Shown here in pieces: positions 22,426 to 33,036 of a stretch of DNA of 64,000 nt. The position numbers were made by a program, and so were the translations under genes. Each line of letters begins with the position of its first letter. The stretch's first letter is position 1. Under the pieces are notes generated by a model. It saw only the letters and a program-made list of their open reading frames with translations, was not told the origin of the DNA and searched no databases. Location of the stretch: positions 1,006,501 to 1,070,500 of the forward strand of contig JAEMWC010000098.1 of the NCBI GenBank assembly GCA_016490735.1, in the 5' to 3' direction. Source of the stretch: Pachyseris speciosa (taxonomy: Eukaryota; Cnidaria; Anthozoa; Scleractinia; Pachyseridae).

Positions 22426-22899
22426 GAGCATACGAACGACACCAGAAATACGCTCGACATTCTCTGTACTCCTCTTCCGCTATGTGTGTCACAAGTTTCA
22501 CGTTGACGCGGCCAAGCTGCTTCAGAATGTCCCCTGTCACAAGGATCTTTTGCGCTATTTCATTAAAACGGCCTGTGAAGTAGTCTTCCCAGAGCTGATC
22601 GACGAGAAGCAGAGATCTGCATTCCAAGGTGACAGTTAAGCCGCCTTCCTCAGCAACGGTGAACAGCAATTTTCCTACCCCTGTCAAGTACTTCAGGAAC
22701 GCATTCCTCTCCTCTGCATTAGCCGGGTCAGCTGTCTGAAAGTACTTGTGCTCAATGAAATGCAAAACTTGTGTTGTGTTGGATGCTGTAGAGCCCTGGA
22801 CAACTTCTTCGGGTCTGGGAGAGGTTACGGTCCCTGTGGCTCCTCCCTGTATGCCAGGTCCTGTGATAGTCTCACAACCCAATCGCACTCGAATGAGAT
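22426..22899 (-). CDS. TRADD-N-like domain exon (second in chain)
   Basis: This 474-base symmetrical phase-1 exon runs from an acceptor (TTTTTTTGACAG, AG at 22900-22901) to a donor (C|GTAAGTCG, GT at 22424-22425). It starts with a short motif IRVRLGCETITGPG, matched by RVKIDCKAIKGPG in the exon at 34935-35465. A low-complexity linker and then the domain follow: helix (VLHFIEHKYFQTADPANAEE), strand (GGLTVTLECRS), LVDQLWEDYFTGRFNEIAQK, and a final strand-helix with VNVKLVTHIAEEEYRECRAY. The layout matches the TRADD N-terminal fold. TRADD-N domains are known in metazoan and bacterial immunity or cell-death proteins. Confidence 0.8.
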
Positions 22900-24310
22900 C
22901 TGTCAAAAAAAAATTCCTTAATTACTGTTAAAGGGATTGCCAAGTATTCTACTGATTGCGGCATTTGTAATAGGCAAATAGACTCAAGGCACTTTTGGCA
23001 CGCGATGTCCTTGATAACTTCTACTCTGTAGCACAAGAACTCTTCACGCCATACAGTTTCTGTATCTCAGGCCACACATAGCCAGGCTACTTCTTTATTT
23101 AGTTCATATCTCGACATACTTCTATTTGAAGATCAGTGCGAAGTACACTATTGCTCATCATCCTTGCAATCACTTAATAAGAGCACTGAAGACCGGAAAA
23201 AATTTGTGGCTCGAGATCAAGGACGCAAGGACCTGAAGACAGCGTACGAATTCGAACAACTTAATCAGTTTTCACTTATTAGAATGAATGAAATTATATG
23301 AACTATCATCAATTTGAACTGTCGTTGATAAAACAACTTTCATGTCTTCACTTTTTCTTTCACTTATTCTAAGTAATTTAGCCTCAGTCTACAGTTTATG
23401 ACAAAAGATCATAATAAACAGCCCCCAGTTAGCGAGATAAGTCAATTGGTAGAGTAGGTCGGCCAAACTAGACGGGCATGTAATCACTGCGTAACAAGAG
23501 GCTACAGGTCGCCCATACTCGGATCGATGTAGTTGGTTAGAATGTAGTGCAAGTCGACAGTAACTCAATTTTGGGGAGCCATATCTGCTTGGGGGCTTTT
23601 AGGTGGTGTGGCAGACGATGTACGACTCCCGTATTTCAAGAATTAACTTGTTATGTGAGACCGAACGAAACCGGGTTGCGGGCAAGCCTTTTTTAATGTC
23701 GTTTGACTGAGGTATGATTAAATTCCGATAATATTAATATAATTATTGTTTACGAGCCAACGAGTTAGTGGTCGTTATCTTTCTCATTGATCACTATAAC
23801 TGATCCATTGTTTACATAAAAGAAAATTTTTTCCCTTACTAAATCCTTATCATTTTGGTTTTCACGCAAGTAGGGCTTGCGCTTTCTGTGCTCAGTGTAG
23901 ACTGCGAGCAGTCCCTCTTTCTTTCCTTCATTGATCTTGTGAGCGGGCGAACGGAAGTCAGCGCGAGCGAGCGGAAAGAAAAGAAAAGAAAACTGCAAAG
24001 ATTTAGCTTTCCATCAAGACCAAAATTATTGCAAGAATAGAAATAGAACGCGAGTTATTATCTTATTTGCGACGACTGGAAAACGGACAACACCAGAGCA
24101 TTATTTTATTTATTGACGGAGAAATGGATTTCAAGTTCGTGAAACGATTTCGTAAGCGGCAATTAGAAAATGTAAATACTAGCGGTTTCTAGCTTTCCAC
24201 GGAGAGCAAAATCATGGCTTGAAAATCCTCTCTTCGAAAGCGCGACAATTAACTTTAGGCCCACGCGACAAAAAATGGCAGAGATTTTACAGCTTTGTGG
24301 GTGGAGACAG
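22900..24310. other. Start of the 12 kb intron, no gene recognised
   Basis: A weak tRNA A-box-like word (AAGTCAATTGGTAGAG near 23440) lacks a convincing B box. Open frames at 23765-24040 are not recognisable. Confidence 0.45.
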
Positions 24311-24421
24311 TAAATGTAGACAGTCTACATTTGTAATTCTACCCAGTTAATGTAGAGAGCACTGACAGTCTGAAAGGAATTCTGGGAAATCAGCATTTTT
24401 GTTGTAAAAGAACAATCATTA

Positions 24422-24781
24422 GGGAGCTTGAGCAACGAGGACGCCACTAAACAATGGGCTTAATGAGCAAAAACAATCGCTCTGCACGTGCGTTTTACAT
24501 TTTGGTACATTTCATTGCCGTCCTCTGCAAAGCAACAACATGAAATGACCAAATTTTGTTTTCTCGAGAACGTGAGCGCACAGCGGCAAATTTTTCTTTC
24601 TATTTTCTTACTTTGACGTTGTTCACAGCAATTTAGTCCCTGGACAGTTCGCCAGCATTTTTTAAGTTAACAATTTCGAATAATCGCGTAAGAGTTACAA
24701 AAACGAGAAGCTATGTTTTGAAATAACGTTTTCGTTGCCGTCGTCGTCGTCTTTTTTTTTTTTTTTTTTGCTTAAGTTCCC
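24422..24781. mobile_element. MITE with GGGAGCTTAAG termini (copy 2)
   Basis: It starts GGGAGCTTGAGCAACGAGGA and ends with GCTTAAGTTCCC. A 19-base T run (24752-24770) interrupts the right terminus. Internal words shared with copy 1 lie in inverted orientation, so the family has a near-symmetrical body. Confidence 0.75.
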
Positions 24782-24784
24782 TAT

Positions 24785-24862
24785 AAGTCTTCGGACAGGA
24801 CTCGAACCTACGACTCTTCGCTGACTAATCCTCCCTTCTAGCCACTAGACCACCACGTCACT
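24785..24862 (-). repeat. tRNA-derived sequence
   Basis: The minus strand shows A box TGGTCTAGTGGCTAGAAGG and B box GTAGGTTCGAGTCCTG at tRNA spacing. Acceptor ends do not pair well. It directly follows the MITE copy, so it is probably a SINE head or pseudogene and not a working tRNA. Confidence 0.55.
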
Positions 24863-24929
24863 TGTTAAACAAAACTCAATTTTAAAACATAGTATAACTC
24901 CTGCGCTGATTCTACACCCTGTAGTATCT

Positions 24930-25475
24930 ATGGGGCGCCGTTTGTAAATTTATTATTTTGACTAAATTCATGCCGTTTTTTTTTCTTATTTATAAATCAG
25001 GCTATGTCTCATAAATTTATTTAGATATCATGAAGTTAGGCAAAGAAGTCGTAAATCTGTTATTTATAAATAATGAACTTCGCCAGGTGTGCAAATTCAT
25101 TATTTATAAATAATGAAATTTCAGGCCATGAGCATAATTCTATGATTTATATATAATGCCTTTTGCTGTGCTTCATGAATGTCATTATTTACAAATAATG
25201 ACTTTAGCGCTTAGCAAATGTCATTATTTACAAATCATGGAATTTAGCGGTGCATGCAAAATTCCATGATTTATAAATCATGAATTCAGCGGCACTTGGC
25301 AAATTCCATGGTTTATAAATAACGACTTTAGCGGCGCTTGCAAAATTCCATGATTTATAAATCATGGATTCATGGGGCGCCGTTTGTAAATTCCATGATT
25401 TAGCGGCGCTTGCAAAATTCCATGATTTATAAATCATGAATTTAGCGGCACTTGGCAAATTCCATGATTAATCAT
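24930..25475. repeat. Tandem repeat, about 60-base unit with ATGATTTATAAATCAT core
   Basis: Units contain a self-complementary core (CATGATTTATAAATCATG) followed by TTAGCGGCGCTTGCAAAATT. About nine variable units occur, with stray ones at 25957-26010 and 26640-26700. An inverted block lies at 31145-31445. Each unit can form a hairpin. Confidence 0.85.
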
Positions 25476-25800
25476 AAAAATTACAATTTCCTCGATTGTG
25501 ATTGGTTTAAAAAACTCCTATTTTCCACTAATTCACGTGCCAAGTTGTTATCGGACAGTTTGTTATTGGACACTTTGTTATCGGACAGTTCAATAAGCCA
25601 ATCACATTCAAAGTAGTATTTTAAAAGTTGTAGTTTAAATCAACCAATCACAACCTTGGTTACAATCACCATACATTTTGATCGTAGTCAATTTCAGAGC
25701 GGCATTAAACAATCTACGCATCCTTTGTCAGTCTTTTAATGCAAAATTTCCTTCCCTTTACTTGGCTCTTCCTCTTTTCTCGGAAATTGTAACTTTTATG

Positions 25801-25952
25801 ATTAATTGGTAACAAGACTTTGTGTCGTCCAATTCGGTCTGTCATCATACTCGTGATAAATAAATCGGACTCCCGCTGCGCGGTCGTCCGATTTTGTTAT
25901 CACTCGTATGATTACAGACCAAATTGGACTCCACTCAGTCCTATTACCATTA
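25801..25952. mobile_element. Short MITE, TAATTGGTAATCGGACT family (copy 1)
   Basis: The left end TTAATTGGTAACAAGACTT and the right end CACTCAGTCCTATTACCATTA form imperfect TIRs of about 20 bases. Other copies lie at 31457-31623 and 56604-56717. Interior palindromes surround GGTCTGTCATCATACTCGTG. Confidence 0.7.
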
Positions 25953-26742
25953 CTTATAAATAATGACTTTAGCGGTGCTTGCAAAATTCCATGATTTATA
26001 AATCATGAATTAAGGAGGCTCGAAACGGTTTTTCGTTGCTGTAGTGTTTATGAAACGATGGAAGATTACAAAAAAGGATATTTAATGGTGTGGGCAAACT
26101 ATATGTCTCCTTGCAACTCTATTGTTGGGCTATACTTTACGGGTACTTGTGACGTCATATCAGTTACCATGGCAACGTGCAAGGTCCACAGAAACGTCAT
26201 CTAAACTTCAGTTTTTGTAAATTATCTCAAAAACTAATTCGGTGACCTACCGTTTTTATATCTTTGTTGGAAAGTTCCCTAAATTCTTTAACCTTTTCAG
26301 ACAGTATGGAAAAACGTTATCTAGTAGAATTAAATATATTTAAAAAAACGCGTTTTATGGCTTACAGAAAATTCTACTAGATAATTTTACCTGAAACTTT
26401 TATATTTGAAGTGCCATCGTGAATGGTACGTGCATGCAAGAAATCAAGATAGGTCACCACGCAAAATTTCAAGCTGAAAACAAATGTTTTCCGCAGATTT
26501 TATTTCCGGTTCGCACGATTTTACGCAGCATTTAACTTCCGGTGTGCTGATTTTGATTCATTTAGCTGACGCGTGCATCTTAGTTATGGCGTGTGTAGAT
26601 TGCGCGCGCATGCAGCTAAAAACCCTTTCCAGCTTCCTTAAGCGGCGCTTGGCAAATTCCATGGTTTATAAATAATGACGTTAGCGGCGCTTGCAAAATT
26701 TAATAAAAGTTGGTCATTTCACGTTGTTGTTTTGCAGAGGAC

Positions 26743-28262
26743 GGTAAATACATGAACCAAAACCTCCAGGGGTGGGGGGGGGGGGTACTCCCACATATGG
26801 GCTATATAGGTATGTGCCGCGGGATAGGGTATCATTTTTGCCAATTTTGGCATTGTGTTCCCTGCGTGATCCTTTCATATGGTGCCTAAATTGTATCAGC
26901 TACAAAATACCCAGCTAAACGAAAAACCAAATGATAAATTTTGTGCTTTTCCACGGCGGTAAACCGTTGTTTGGATCATTCCCTATTAGCCTGCCGAATC
27001 CGGCTTTTGTTGATAAATTTCGGATAGGTGTGTGCCGCGAAGGATCTGCAACCCTGACTTTATTTAAGGATGAAGCAAACGAAAATCGATACCTTATTCA
27101 AGGACCAAACACGAAAAACCGAAAAGAATCGGTATGAAACAAAAGCCGGATTCGGCAGGCTAAGGCACAGACCATTAGAAAAGTGAATAAGGGGAGGGGG
27201 TGGGGTGGGGTGGGGAAAGCATAAAAACAATTCATGCAGGGGAGGGTGACTGAAAAACAATCGTGCAAAGAAGAAGTGAAGGAAAATTTTCCTGCAGAGT
27301 GAATTGCACTGTTGGGCTTACAAACTGCACCCGTCTGAATGGCAACTTGGCAGTCACTTTATACTGCAGTTTTAATTTCGTGGTCCTGGTGGAATCCCCA
27401 TTCACCTGATTTTAGGTTTTTGGCAAAGTAAACGACGTATTATCATTGAAGTTTAATCGATACAGTAAATTTATCGGCTGAAAATCGTGGAAAACGCACC
27501 AAAAATGCTTCAGTTTTGCCAAATTTTCTGGGAGGCATGCCCCTAAACCCCCCTAGTTGAATAGGCCCTTTGGCCCCATATTTGCTACTGGACCGTCACT
27601 CACAGAACCCTAGCTTAAACCTTGATTCATTGCATGCCAAGAATGCATTTTATTGCCAGGCTAATGAAACAATAAAATTGATATTTCCCTAAACCCCACT
27701 TTAGGCAATAGCACTTGGATGTGTCTTATACTTAGTTATGTTTCCCCCGAGTATAATTTGGACAGGAAAGCAAAACGACTGTTTGAACTGAAAGCCTGTT
27801 CCAGGCATTCAGATTGTGGTGACTGTCAAGATTATGATTACGGCAGCAGAACATTTCCCGCTTCAATTCCCACCTCCCTCGCAAAAAAAAATTCAAGCAG
27901 GGGACTTGCAACGGAAAAAAAAATCCTGCAGAGCTAGTGGACGTGAAAAAAAATTATTGGAAGCCGAAAAAAGTCCCATCACCCCCCTCCCCAAATTACT
28001 TTTCTAATGGTCCGTCCCTAATAGGGAACGATCCAAACAACGGTTTACCGCCGCGGAAAAGCGCAAAATTTATCATTTGTTTTTTCGTTTAGCTGGGTAT
28101 TTTGTAGCTGATACAATTTAGACACCCTATGAAAGGATCACGCAGGGAACTCTGTGCCAAAATTGGCAAAAATTATACCCTATCGCGCGCCACATACCTA
28201 TATAGCCCAAATGTGGGAGTACCCCCCTCCCCTCCCTTGGGGGTTTTGGTTCATGTGTTTAC
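26743..28262. mobile_element. Foldback element with about 250-base inverted arms
   Basis: The left arm (26743-27180) and right arm (27998-28262) are inverted copies, sharing ACATGAACCAAAACC, GTACTCCCACAT and ACGGCGGTAAACCGTTGTTT. The interior (27180-27998) is unique, G-rich near 27190 and A-rich near 27885-27975. No transposase is visible. It lies next to pieces of the GGGAGCTTAAG family and probably inserted into one. Confidence 0.8.
26987..27162. mobile_element. MITE nested in the foldback left arm, TA target site
   Basis: Terminal repeats TAGCCTGCCGAATCCGGCTT and its complement (ending 27162) bound a 176-base insert. The right arm of the host element, near 28019-28030, lacks it and preserves the empty site. 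TA lies on both sides, as expected for Tc1/mariner-type insertion. Confidence 0.8.
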
Positions 28263-28281
28263 TGTTCTCTGCAAAACGTTT

Positions 28282-28643
28282 GGGAGTTTAAGAAACGAGG
28301 GCGCGACGGTAACGAAAACGTCATTTCAAAATATAACTTCTCGGTATTGTAGCACTTTCGCGATTATTCCAATTTCTTCAACTTGTAAAATGTCGGCGAA
28401 CTATCCAGGAACGAAATTTCTATGAACGACGTTAAAGTAAAGAAAAGAAAGAAGAATTTGCCATCATGTGCTCACGTTCTCGCCAAAACCTAAACTTTGG
28501 TCATTTCACGTTGTTGTTTTGCAGAGGACAGCAAAGAAATGTACCGAAATGTAAAACGCACGTGCAAGCCATTGGTTTTGCTCATTAAGCCTATTGTTTT
28601 TGTGGCGTTCTCGTTGCCGTCGCGTCCTCGTTTCTTAAACTCC
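28282..28643. mobile_element. MITE with GGGAGCTTAAG termini (copy 3)
   Basis: The clearest copy. GGGAGTTTAAGAAACGAGGG at the left and its exact-type complement CCTCGTTTCTTAAACTCCC at the right give TIRs of about 40 bases with few mismatches. AAC/GTT-rich flanks surround it. Confidence 0.85.
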
Positions 28644-28877
28644 CAAACAACGTGAAATGACCAACTTAGGTTTTCGCGAGAGCGTGAGTGTGTTACGGTA
28701 AATTTAACTTTCTTTCTTACTTTAACACCGTTTATAGTAATTTAGTTCCTGGATAGTTCGTCAGCATTTTACAAACTAAACAAATTGAAATAATCGCGAA
28801 AGAGTTACAGAACCGAGAATTTGTATTTTGAGAACGACTTTTTCTTTGCTGTAGCCGTCGTCGTTGCTAAAGCTCCC
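28644..28877. repeat. Partial GGGAGCTTAAG MITE (copy 4)
   Basis: It begins inside the family at ACGTGAAATGACCAAC and ends with the standard terminus GTCGTCGTTGCTAAAGCTCCC. The left third is missing. Confidence 0.7.
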
Positions 28878-29026
28878 TTATTATTACCAAACGGCTATAT
28901 TTGCAATATACGAAATACCAAAACTATTGCACCAAACTATTGAGTAAATAATATTTTTACACTTGGCGGCCATATTTTTACACTTGGCGCCCAACCGGCG
29001 CTTAAGTCGGGTTTACCTAAAACATG

Positions 29027-29363
29027 GGGTGCTTACCATTTGTCAGAAAAATCCGGAAATTTCGGTTTGAAGTCAAATGGTAAGGTAATTTTCCGGAAAA
29101 TCTTTTCCGAAATTGTGGACAACCTCAAGAGGTAGTCCTCTTTTCCCATTCGGAACGGAATTTCGGAAAATTGCTTACCATTTGACCGAACCGTTCCGTT
29201 TCCAGGTCCTTTTGCGCCAGAACGAGTGAGTGCGCATGACGGTACGACCTTGCAGTAAATGGTAAGCTCCAATCTCATCCGGTTGGTCAGTAAATTCGGA
29301 AAATCGCTTACCATTATTCAACGGTCACTCCATCCGGATTTTTCTGGCAAATGGTAAGCACCC
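29027..29363. mobile_element. MITE with GGGTGCTTACCATTTG termini
   Basis: The ends GGGTGCTTACCATTTGTCAG and, inverted, CTGGCAAATGGTAAGCACCC bound 337 bases. CATG-like flanks suggest a short target duplication. It sits inside the left terminus of the larger element 29002-31146, splitting it. Confidence 0.8.
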
Positions 29364-29421
29364 ATGGAATCCGGAATCCGGAATCCGGAATCCGGAATCC
29401 GGAATCCAGAATCCGGAATTA
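29364..29421. repeat. (GGAATCC)n short tandem repeat
   Basis: Seven-base units repeat about seven times with one change. A related short tract appears at the opposite end of the 2.1 kb element (31088-31130). Confidence 0.85.
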
Positions 29422-29448
29422 ATAATTAATAAGAGGGTTAAAAGAACC

Positions 29449-29531
<83 letters not shown>
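29449..29531. repeat. (AAT)n microsatellite, tail of a LINE fragment
   Basis: About 27 AAT units. It directly follows the minus-strand LINE fragment at 29532-29850 and probably originated as the element's simple-repeat 3' tail. Confidence 0.9.
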
Positions 29532-29537
<6 letters not shown>

Positions 29538-29850
29538 GATGAAAAATGTCTCTTCACACTACGACAAAAGGAGTTATACTCAGTTATGTTTCTAATAGCT
29601 ACAGGGAGCTTACTAAAAGTAGTTGCTGCCGAGTGCTGAAAAGTTCCCGACTCTCGGAATAGAAAGGACAGGTGCAATCGAAGATCTTAAGCTATAAGCA
29701 CTGACCATGAAGACGATAGATGTCTTACAGGAGGAGGTAGGTGACAGGAGTGAAGTCTTAGTCTGGGACTTGGTTTGTTCTTTCCAGTTGAGTCGATGTG
29801 GAGGGATATAAGGATAACTATTAAGAAAGACCGTATGCAGGATCATTAAA
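29532..29850 (-). pseudogene. LINE 3' fragment
   Basis: The minus-strand translation contains ATTFSKLPVAIRNITEYNSF followed by CRSVKRHF. That matches the conserved tail (W/F..LP..IR....F...VK.H) of non-LTR retrotransposon proteins. It ends in the trinucleotide tail above, as LINEs of the CR1/L2/Jockey type do. The fragment is 5' truncated. Confidence 0.6.
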
Positions 29851-31080
29851 TGCAACTTAAAGAGCTGATCCGCGAGATTTTACACTAGTTTAACCTTAAG
29901 AAACAAACAGGCCCATGCAGTGCAGCCATCGCTGCAAAAACGGAGTGAGAAGCATTGCTATTGGGAAGAAAATCTTTCTTGGAGCAGATTAACCACGTTT
30001 ATCGCCTACTGTAAAAGTAGGCCTGACCAAGTCCTCAGTTGTTGTAGATATCCTTAACCAATCAGGAGTGGAGAGCAGCGGATTTTGCGTGCTCAAGGTT
30101 CCTATATAAAAGTTTCAAGGTATATTGGGCACCATACTGACTTAGGTTTTTTCGAAAAAAAGAGCAATGACTGAAGACGGTACAACTGTATGAGAGTGAA
30201 AATGTTGTAAGCAAACGAAAGCGCTAAAACAATCCTCACCCAGCTCCCATAGCTATCATTTACAGGTGGGGCATTTATAAACGTCTTTTCTTTTTTTTTT
30301 TTTTTTTTGAAATAAATATTTTTTTGTCTTCTTTTTTTCTCCAATTAATCTCTCGGATTATATTTATTTCGTGTTAGTTTCTTTTTTTTCTGAATATTTA
30401 AAAGTTTTTTTTTTAAGGTGATCTTTCTTCGTCTTTTGGAGATGTTCCTGAATGTATCGGGATGTTCCAGAATGTCCCATGTTCCACGTTTCATCGACGG
30501 CCACTCGACAACCTGAAATGTACGCGCCGATACAGTTCCCAAACATTCCAGCATGGAGCAACAGACAATGACCAATCAGGCGTAAGCGTTCCCACGCGCA
30601 ATTAAGTCAAGATATGCAAAGTGATTTTTCTCTGCTTTTTGGTCACGAAGCGTTTAAAATAGCTCTTGTTTTATAAAGATCTAGCTGAAATCAATAACAA
30701 AACATTGAAAACGGAAAAAAAGTTGCTCGAAATCAAAAAAGGTTGATCGAAAATCGAAAGTTGTTCCAAAAGTTGCCATCAACTTGTGGACAGGCCTAAC
30801 ACTATTCATCGACAAAAAGAATAAGAAAAGGTGCTTTTAATTAAAATGATTTTAATTTAAAATGTTCAAAATGCACAAAACATTGATTAGTATCGTTGAA
30901 GTGTGATTGAAAGCTGTGTGCTTTAAAGGAATCAGGCGGTTTATTAAAAGCAAAACCAAAGTATTAAAATGCTGCCCTAGATTGATTGATTGCTTGATTG
31001 CTTGATTGTTGCAAAACTCAGGCTAAGTCACCATATAATTTGTTGACCATATTATTACCCAAGTGACTTACCAAACTTCT
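29851..31080. other. Interior of the 2.1 kb element, no gene recognised
   Basis: It contains a T run at 30290-30308 and A-rich tracts. Frames at 30102-30575 on the minus strand are lysine-rich low complexity and are not regarded as genes. Confidence 0.4.
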
Positions 31081-31144
31081 GTACATTCCGTATTCCGGAT
31101 TTCATATTTCGTATTCCGGATTCCATATTTTAGGTAAACCCCTT

Positions 31145-31445
31145 AAGTCATTATTTATAAACCATGAAATTTTGCAAGCGCCGCAAAAGTCATGACTTAT
31201 AAATCATGGAATTTGCCAAGCGTCACTTAAGTCATGATTTATAAACCATGGAATTTGCCTAGCGTCGCTAAAGTCATGATTTATAAACCATGGAATTTGC
31301 CAAGCGCCGCTAAACTCATGATTTATAAATCGTGGAATTTTGCAAGCGCCACTAAATTCATGATTTACAAATCACGGAAATTTTGCAAGCGCTGCTTAAT
31401 TCATGATTTATTAATCATGGAATTTTGCAAGCGCCGCCCAAGTCA
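31145..31445. repeat. Inverted block of the hairpin-type tandem repeat
   Basis: Five units of CATGATTTATAAACCATGGA followed by ATTTGCCAAGCGCCGCTAAA. They are the reverse complement of the block at 24930-25475. The open frame over it is a repeat by-product. Confidence 0.85.
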
Positions 31446-31456
31446 TTATTTAAATG

Positions 31457-31623
31457 TAATGGTAATAGGACTGAGTGGAGTCCAATTCGTAATGGTAATA
31501 GGACTGAGTGGAGTACAATTCAAGGAGTAATCGGGCGAGTGATTTCAAATTGGCCGAGCGCGTAGCGCGAGGCTGATTTGAAAACCCCTGAATTGTACGA
31601 CACGAAGTCCGATTACCAGTTAA
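31457..31623. mobile_element. TAATTGGTAATCGGACT MITE (copy 2, left end duplicated)
   Basis: The terminus TAATGGTAATAGGACTGAGT occurs twice in tandem at the left. The right end is CGGACTTCGTG-type in inverse orientation. It directly abuts the GTGTCAATAACAAAATGC MITE that follows. Confidence 0.75.
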
Positions 31624-31918
31624 TTGTGTCAATAACAAAATGCGAGAAACTCTAGAGGTCAACTTTCTAAATTGTAAAACGCATTGTACGGAAATGGTTG
31701 CTATTTTACAAAGCGCGAAGATTGAAACTGACACGACATGGCAGCTACTGCTCAACATACCCAAATAAGGTAACTGTCCGATTTGGCCTGTCCGATTACA
31801 GGTGTTTGTAATCGGACAGCTCAAATAGGACAGTTTGGACCTGAAGCAGCCAATTAAGACACAAATAAAGGCTGTTAAGAACCAATCACATTCGAGCATT
31901 TTGTTATTGACACAATTA
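31621..31918. mobile_element. MITE with AATTGTGTCAATAACAAAATGC termini (copy 1)
   Basis: TIRs of 22-23 bases (TTAATTGTGTCAATAACAAA and complement) enclose about 300 bases with an inner palindrome CTGTCCGATTACAGGTG / TGTAATCGGACAG. A second copy in opposite orientation is at 56302-56605. Confidence 0.88.
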
Positions 31919-32006
31919 TCTATTATAGTTACTCAAATGAAGAATGATCCTCGCAGTTGTGAACGCAATTTATGCAATTGCGAAAAGAAGCCTGAAAAAA
32001 ATTCAG

Positions 32007-32053
32007 GACTTCAACGGGGTTTGAACCCGTGACCTCGCGATTACCGCTGCGAT

Positions 32054-32079
<26 letters not shown>
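32007..32079 (-). tRNA. tRNA-Thr-like (GGT by position), copy 1
   Basis: 73 bases. The acceptor arm GGCTTCA/TGAAGTC, D arm GCTC/GAGC and T arm ACGGG/CCCGT all pair. The anticodon arm has the right length, but its stem does not pair and base 33 is C. GGT stands at the anticodon position. No encoded CCA is seen. It is probably a tRNA-derived repeat head and not a decoding tRNA. Confidence 0.5.
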
Positions 32080-32094
<15 letters not shown>

Positions 32095-32255
32095 AGGTCA
32101 ATTGTGGGTTCATATGGCCCCGTGAAAGAATGAGTGTGAATGATATATGAAATGAATCATATATGAACTGCGGAAATGAAATCAAATGAAGAATGATCCT
32201 CGCAGTTGTGAACGCAATTTATGCAATTGCGAAAAGAAGCCTGAAAAAAATTCAG

Positions 32256-32302
32256 GACTTCAACGGGGTTTGAACCCGTGACCTCGCGATTACCGCTGCG
32301 AT

Positions 32303-32328
<26 letters not shown>
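32256..32328 (-). tRNA. tRNA-Thr-like (GGT by position), copy 2
   Basis: Same sequence as copy 1, exactly 249 bases downstream on the plus coordinate. The anticodon-arm defect is the same, with GCAGCGGTAATC in the arm. Confidence 0.5.
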
Positions 32329-32343
<15 letters not shown>

Positions 32344-32574
32344 AGGTCAATTGTGGGTTCATATGGCCCCGTGAAAGAATGAGTGTGAATGATATATGAT
32401 ATACGTTGAAGTCCTGAATTTTTTTCAGGCTTCCTTTCGCAATTGCATAAATTGCGTTCACAACTGCGAGGATCATTCTTCATTTGATTTCATTTCCGCA
32501 GTTCATATATGATTCATTTCATATATCATTCACACTCATTCTTTCACGGGGCCATATGAACCCACAATTGACCT

Positions 32575-32589
<15 letters not shown>

Positions 32590-32615
<26 letters not shown>

Positions 32616-32662
32616 ATCGCACCGGTAATCGCGAGGTCACGGGTTCAAACCCCGTTGAAGTC
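32590..32662 (+). tRNA. tRNA-Thr-like (GGT by position), copy 3
   Basis: Opposite orientation to copies 1 and 2. It differs in the anticodon arm by one base (GCACCGGTAATC). Acceptor, D and T arms pair. A T7-containing hairpin follows at once. Confidence 0.5.
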
Positions 32663-32823
32663 CTGAATTTTTTTCAGGCTTCTTTTCGCAATTGCATAAA
32701 TTGCGTTCACAACTGCGAGGATCATTCTTCATTTGATTTCATTTCCGCAGTTCATATATGATTCATTTCATATATCATTCACACTCATTCTTTCACGGGG
32801 CCATATGAACCCACAATTGACCT

Positions 32824-32838
<15 letters not shown>

Positions 32839-32864
<26 letters not shown>

Positions 32865-32911
32865 ATCGCACCGGTAATCGCGAGGTCACGGGTTCAAACC
32901 CGGTTGAAGTC
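32839..32911 (+). tRNA. tRNA-Thr-like (GGT by position), copy 4
   Basis: 249 bases beyond copy 3. The T-arm side carries one change (CCCGG where copy 3 has CCCCG), weakening the pairing slightly. The downstream hairpin also has a base change. Confidence 0.45.
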
Positions 32912-33036
32912 CTGAATTTTTTCCAGGCTTCTCTTCGCAATTGCATAAATTGTGTTTACAACTGCGAGGATCATTCTTCATTTGATTTCATTTCCGCAGT
33001 TCATATATGATTCATTTCATATATCATTCACATTAT

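Larger units (their letters stand above)
29002..31146. mobile_element. 2.1 kb TIR element with GGTTTACCTAAAA termini
   Basis: The left end (GGTTTACCTAAAACATGG, then GGAATCC units once the nested MITE is removed) and the right end (GGATTCCATATTTTAGGTAAACC, reading outward) are inverted. CTTAAG lies at both borders, and both borders lie in the hairpin-type tandem repeat. The interior holds a LINE fragment and a microsatellite but no transposase. Confidence 0.65.
31937..33031. repeat. Inverted array of 249-base tRNA-Thr-like repeat units
   Basis: Units of 249 bases occur head to tail twice on the minus strand and, from about 32404, in the opposite orientation as one partial and two full units. 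Each unit has a tRNA-like part, a hairpin with seven T (CTGAATTTTTTTCAGG) that could stop RNA polymerase III, a body with CAATTGCATAAATTGCG, and an end rich in ATATATGATTCATTTCATAT. The units are almost identical, indicating recent spread or gene conversion. The tRNA-like parts are listed separately. Confidence 0.9.

Noticed and set aside
23430..23545. tRNA-like A-box word AAGTCAATTGGTAGAG
   Set aside because: No B box at the right distance and no pairing arms.
24930..25475. Regular repeats considered as an array with spacers
   Set aside because: The whole unit including the interval is conserved, so it is a satellite-like hairpin repeat.
32007..32911. Four functional tRNA-Thr genes
   Set aside because: Anticodon stem unpaired and base 33 is C in all four; embedded in 249-base repeat units, so kept only as tRNA-like at moderate confidence.
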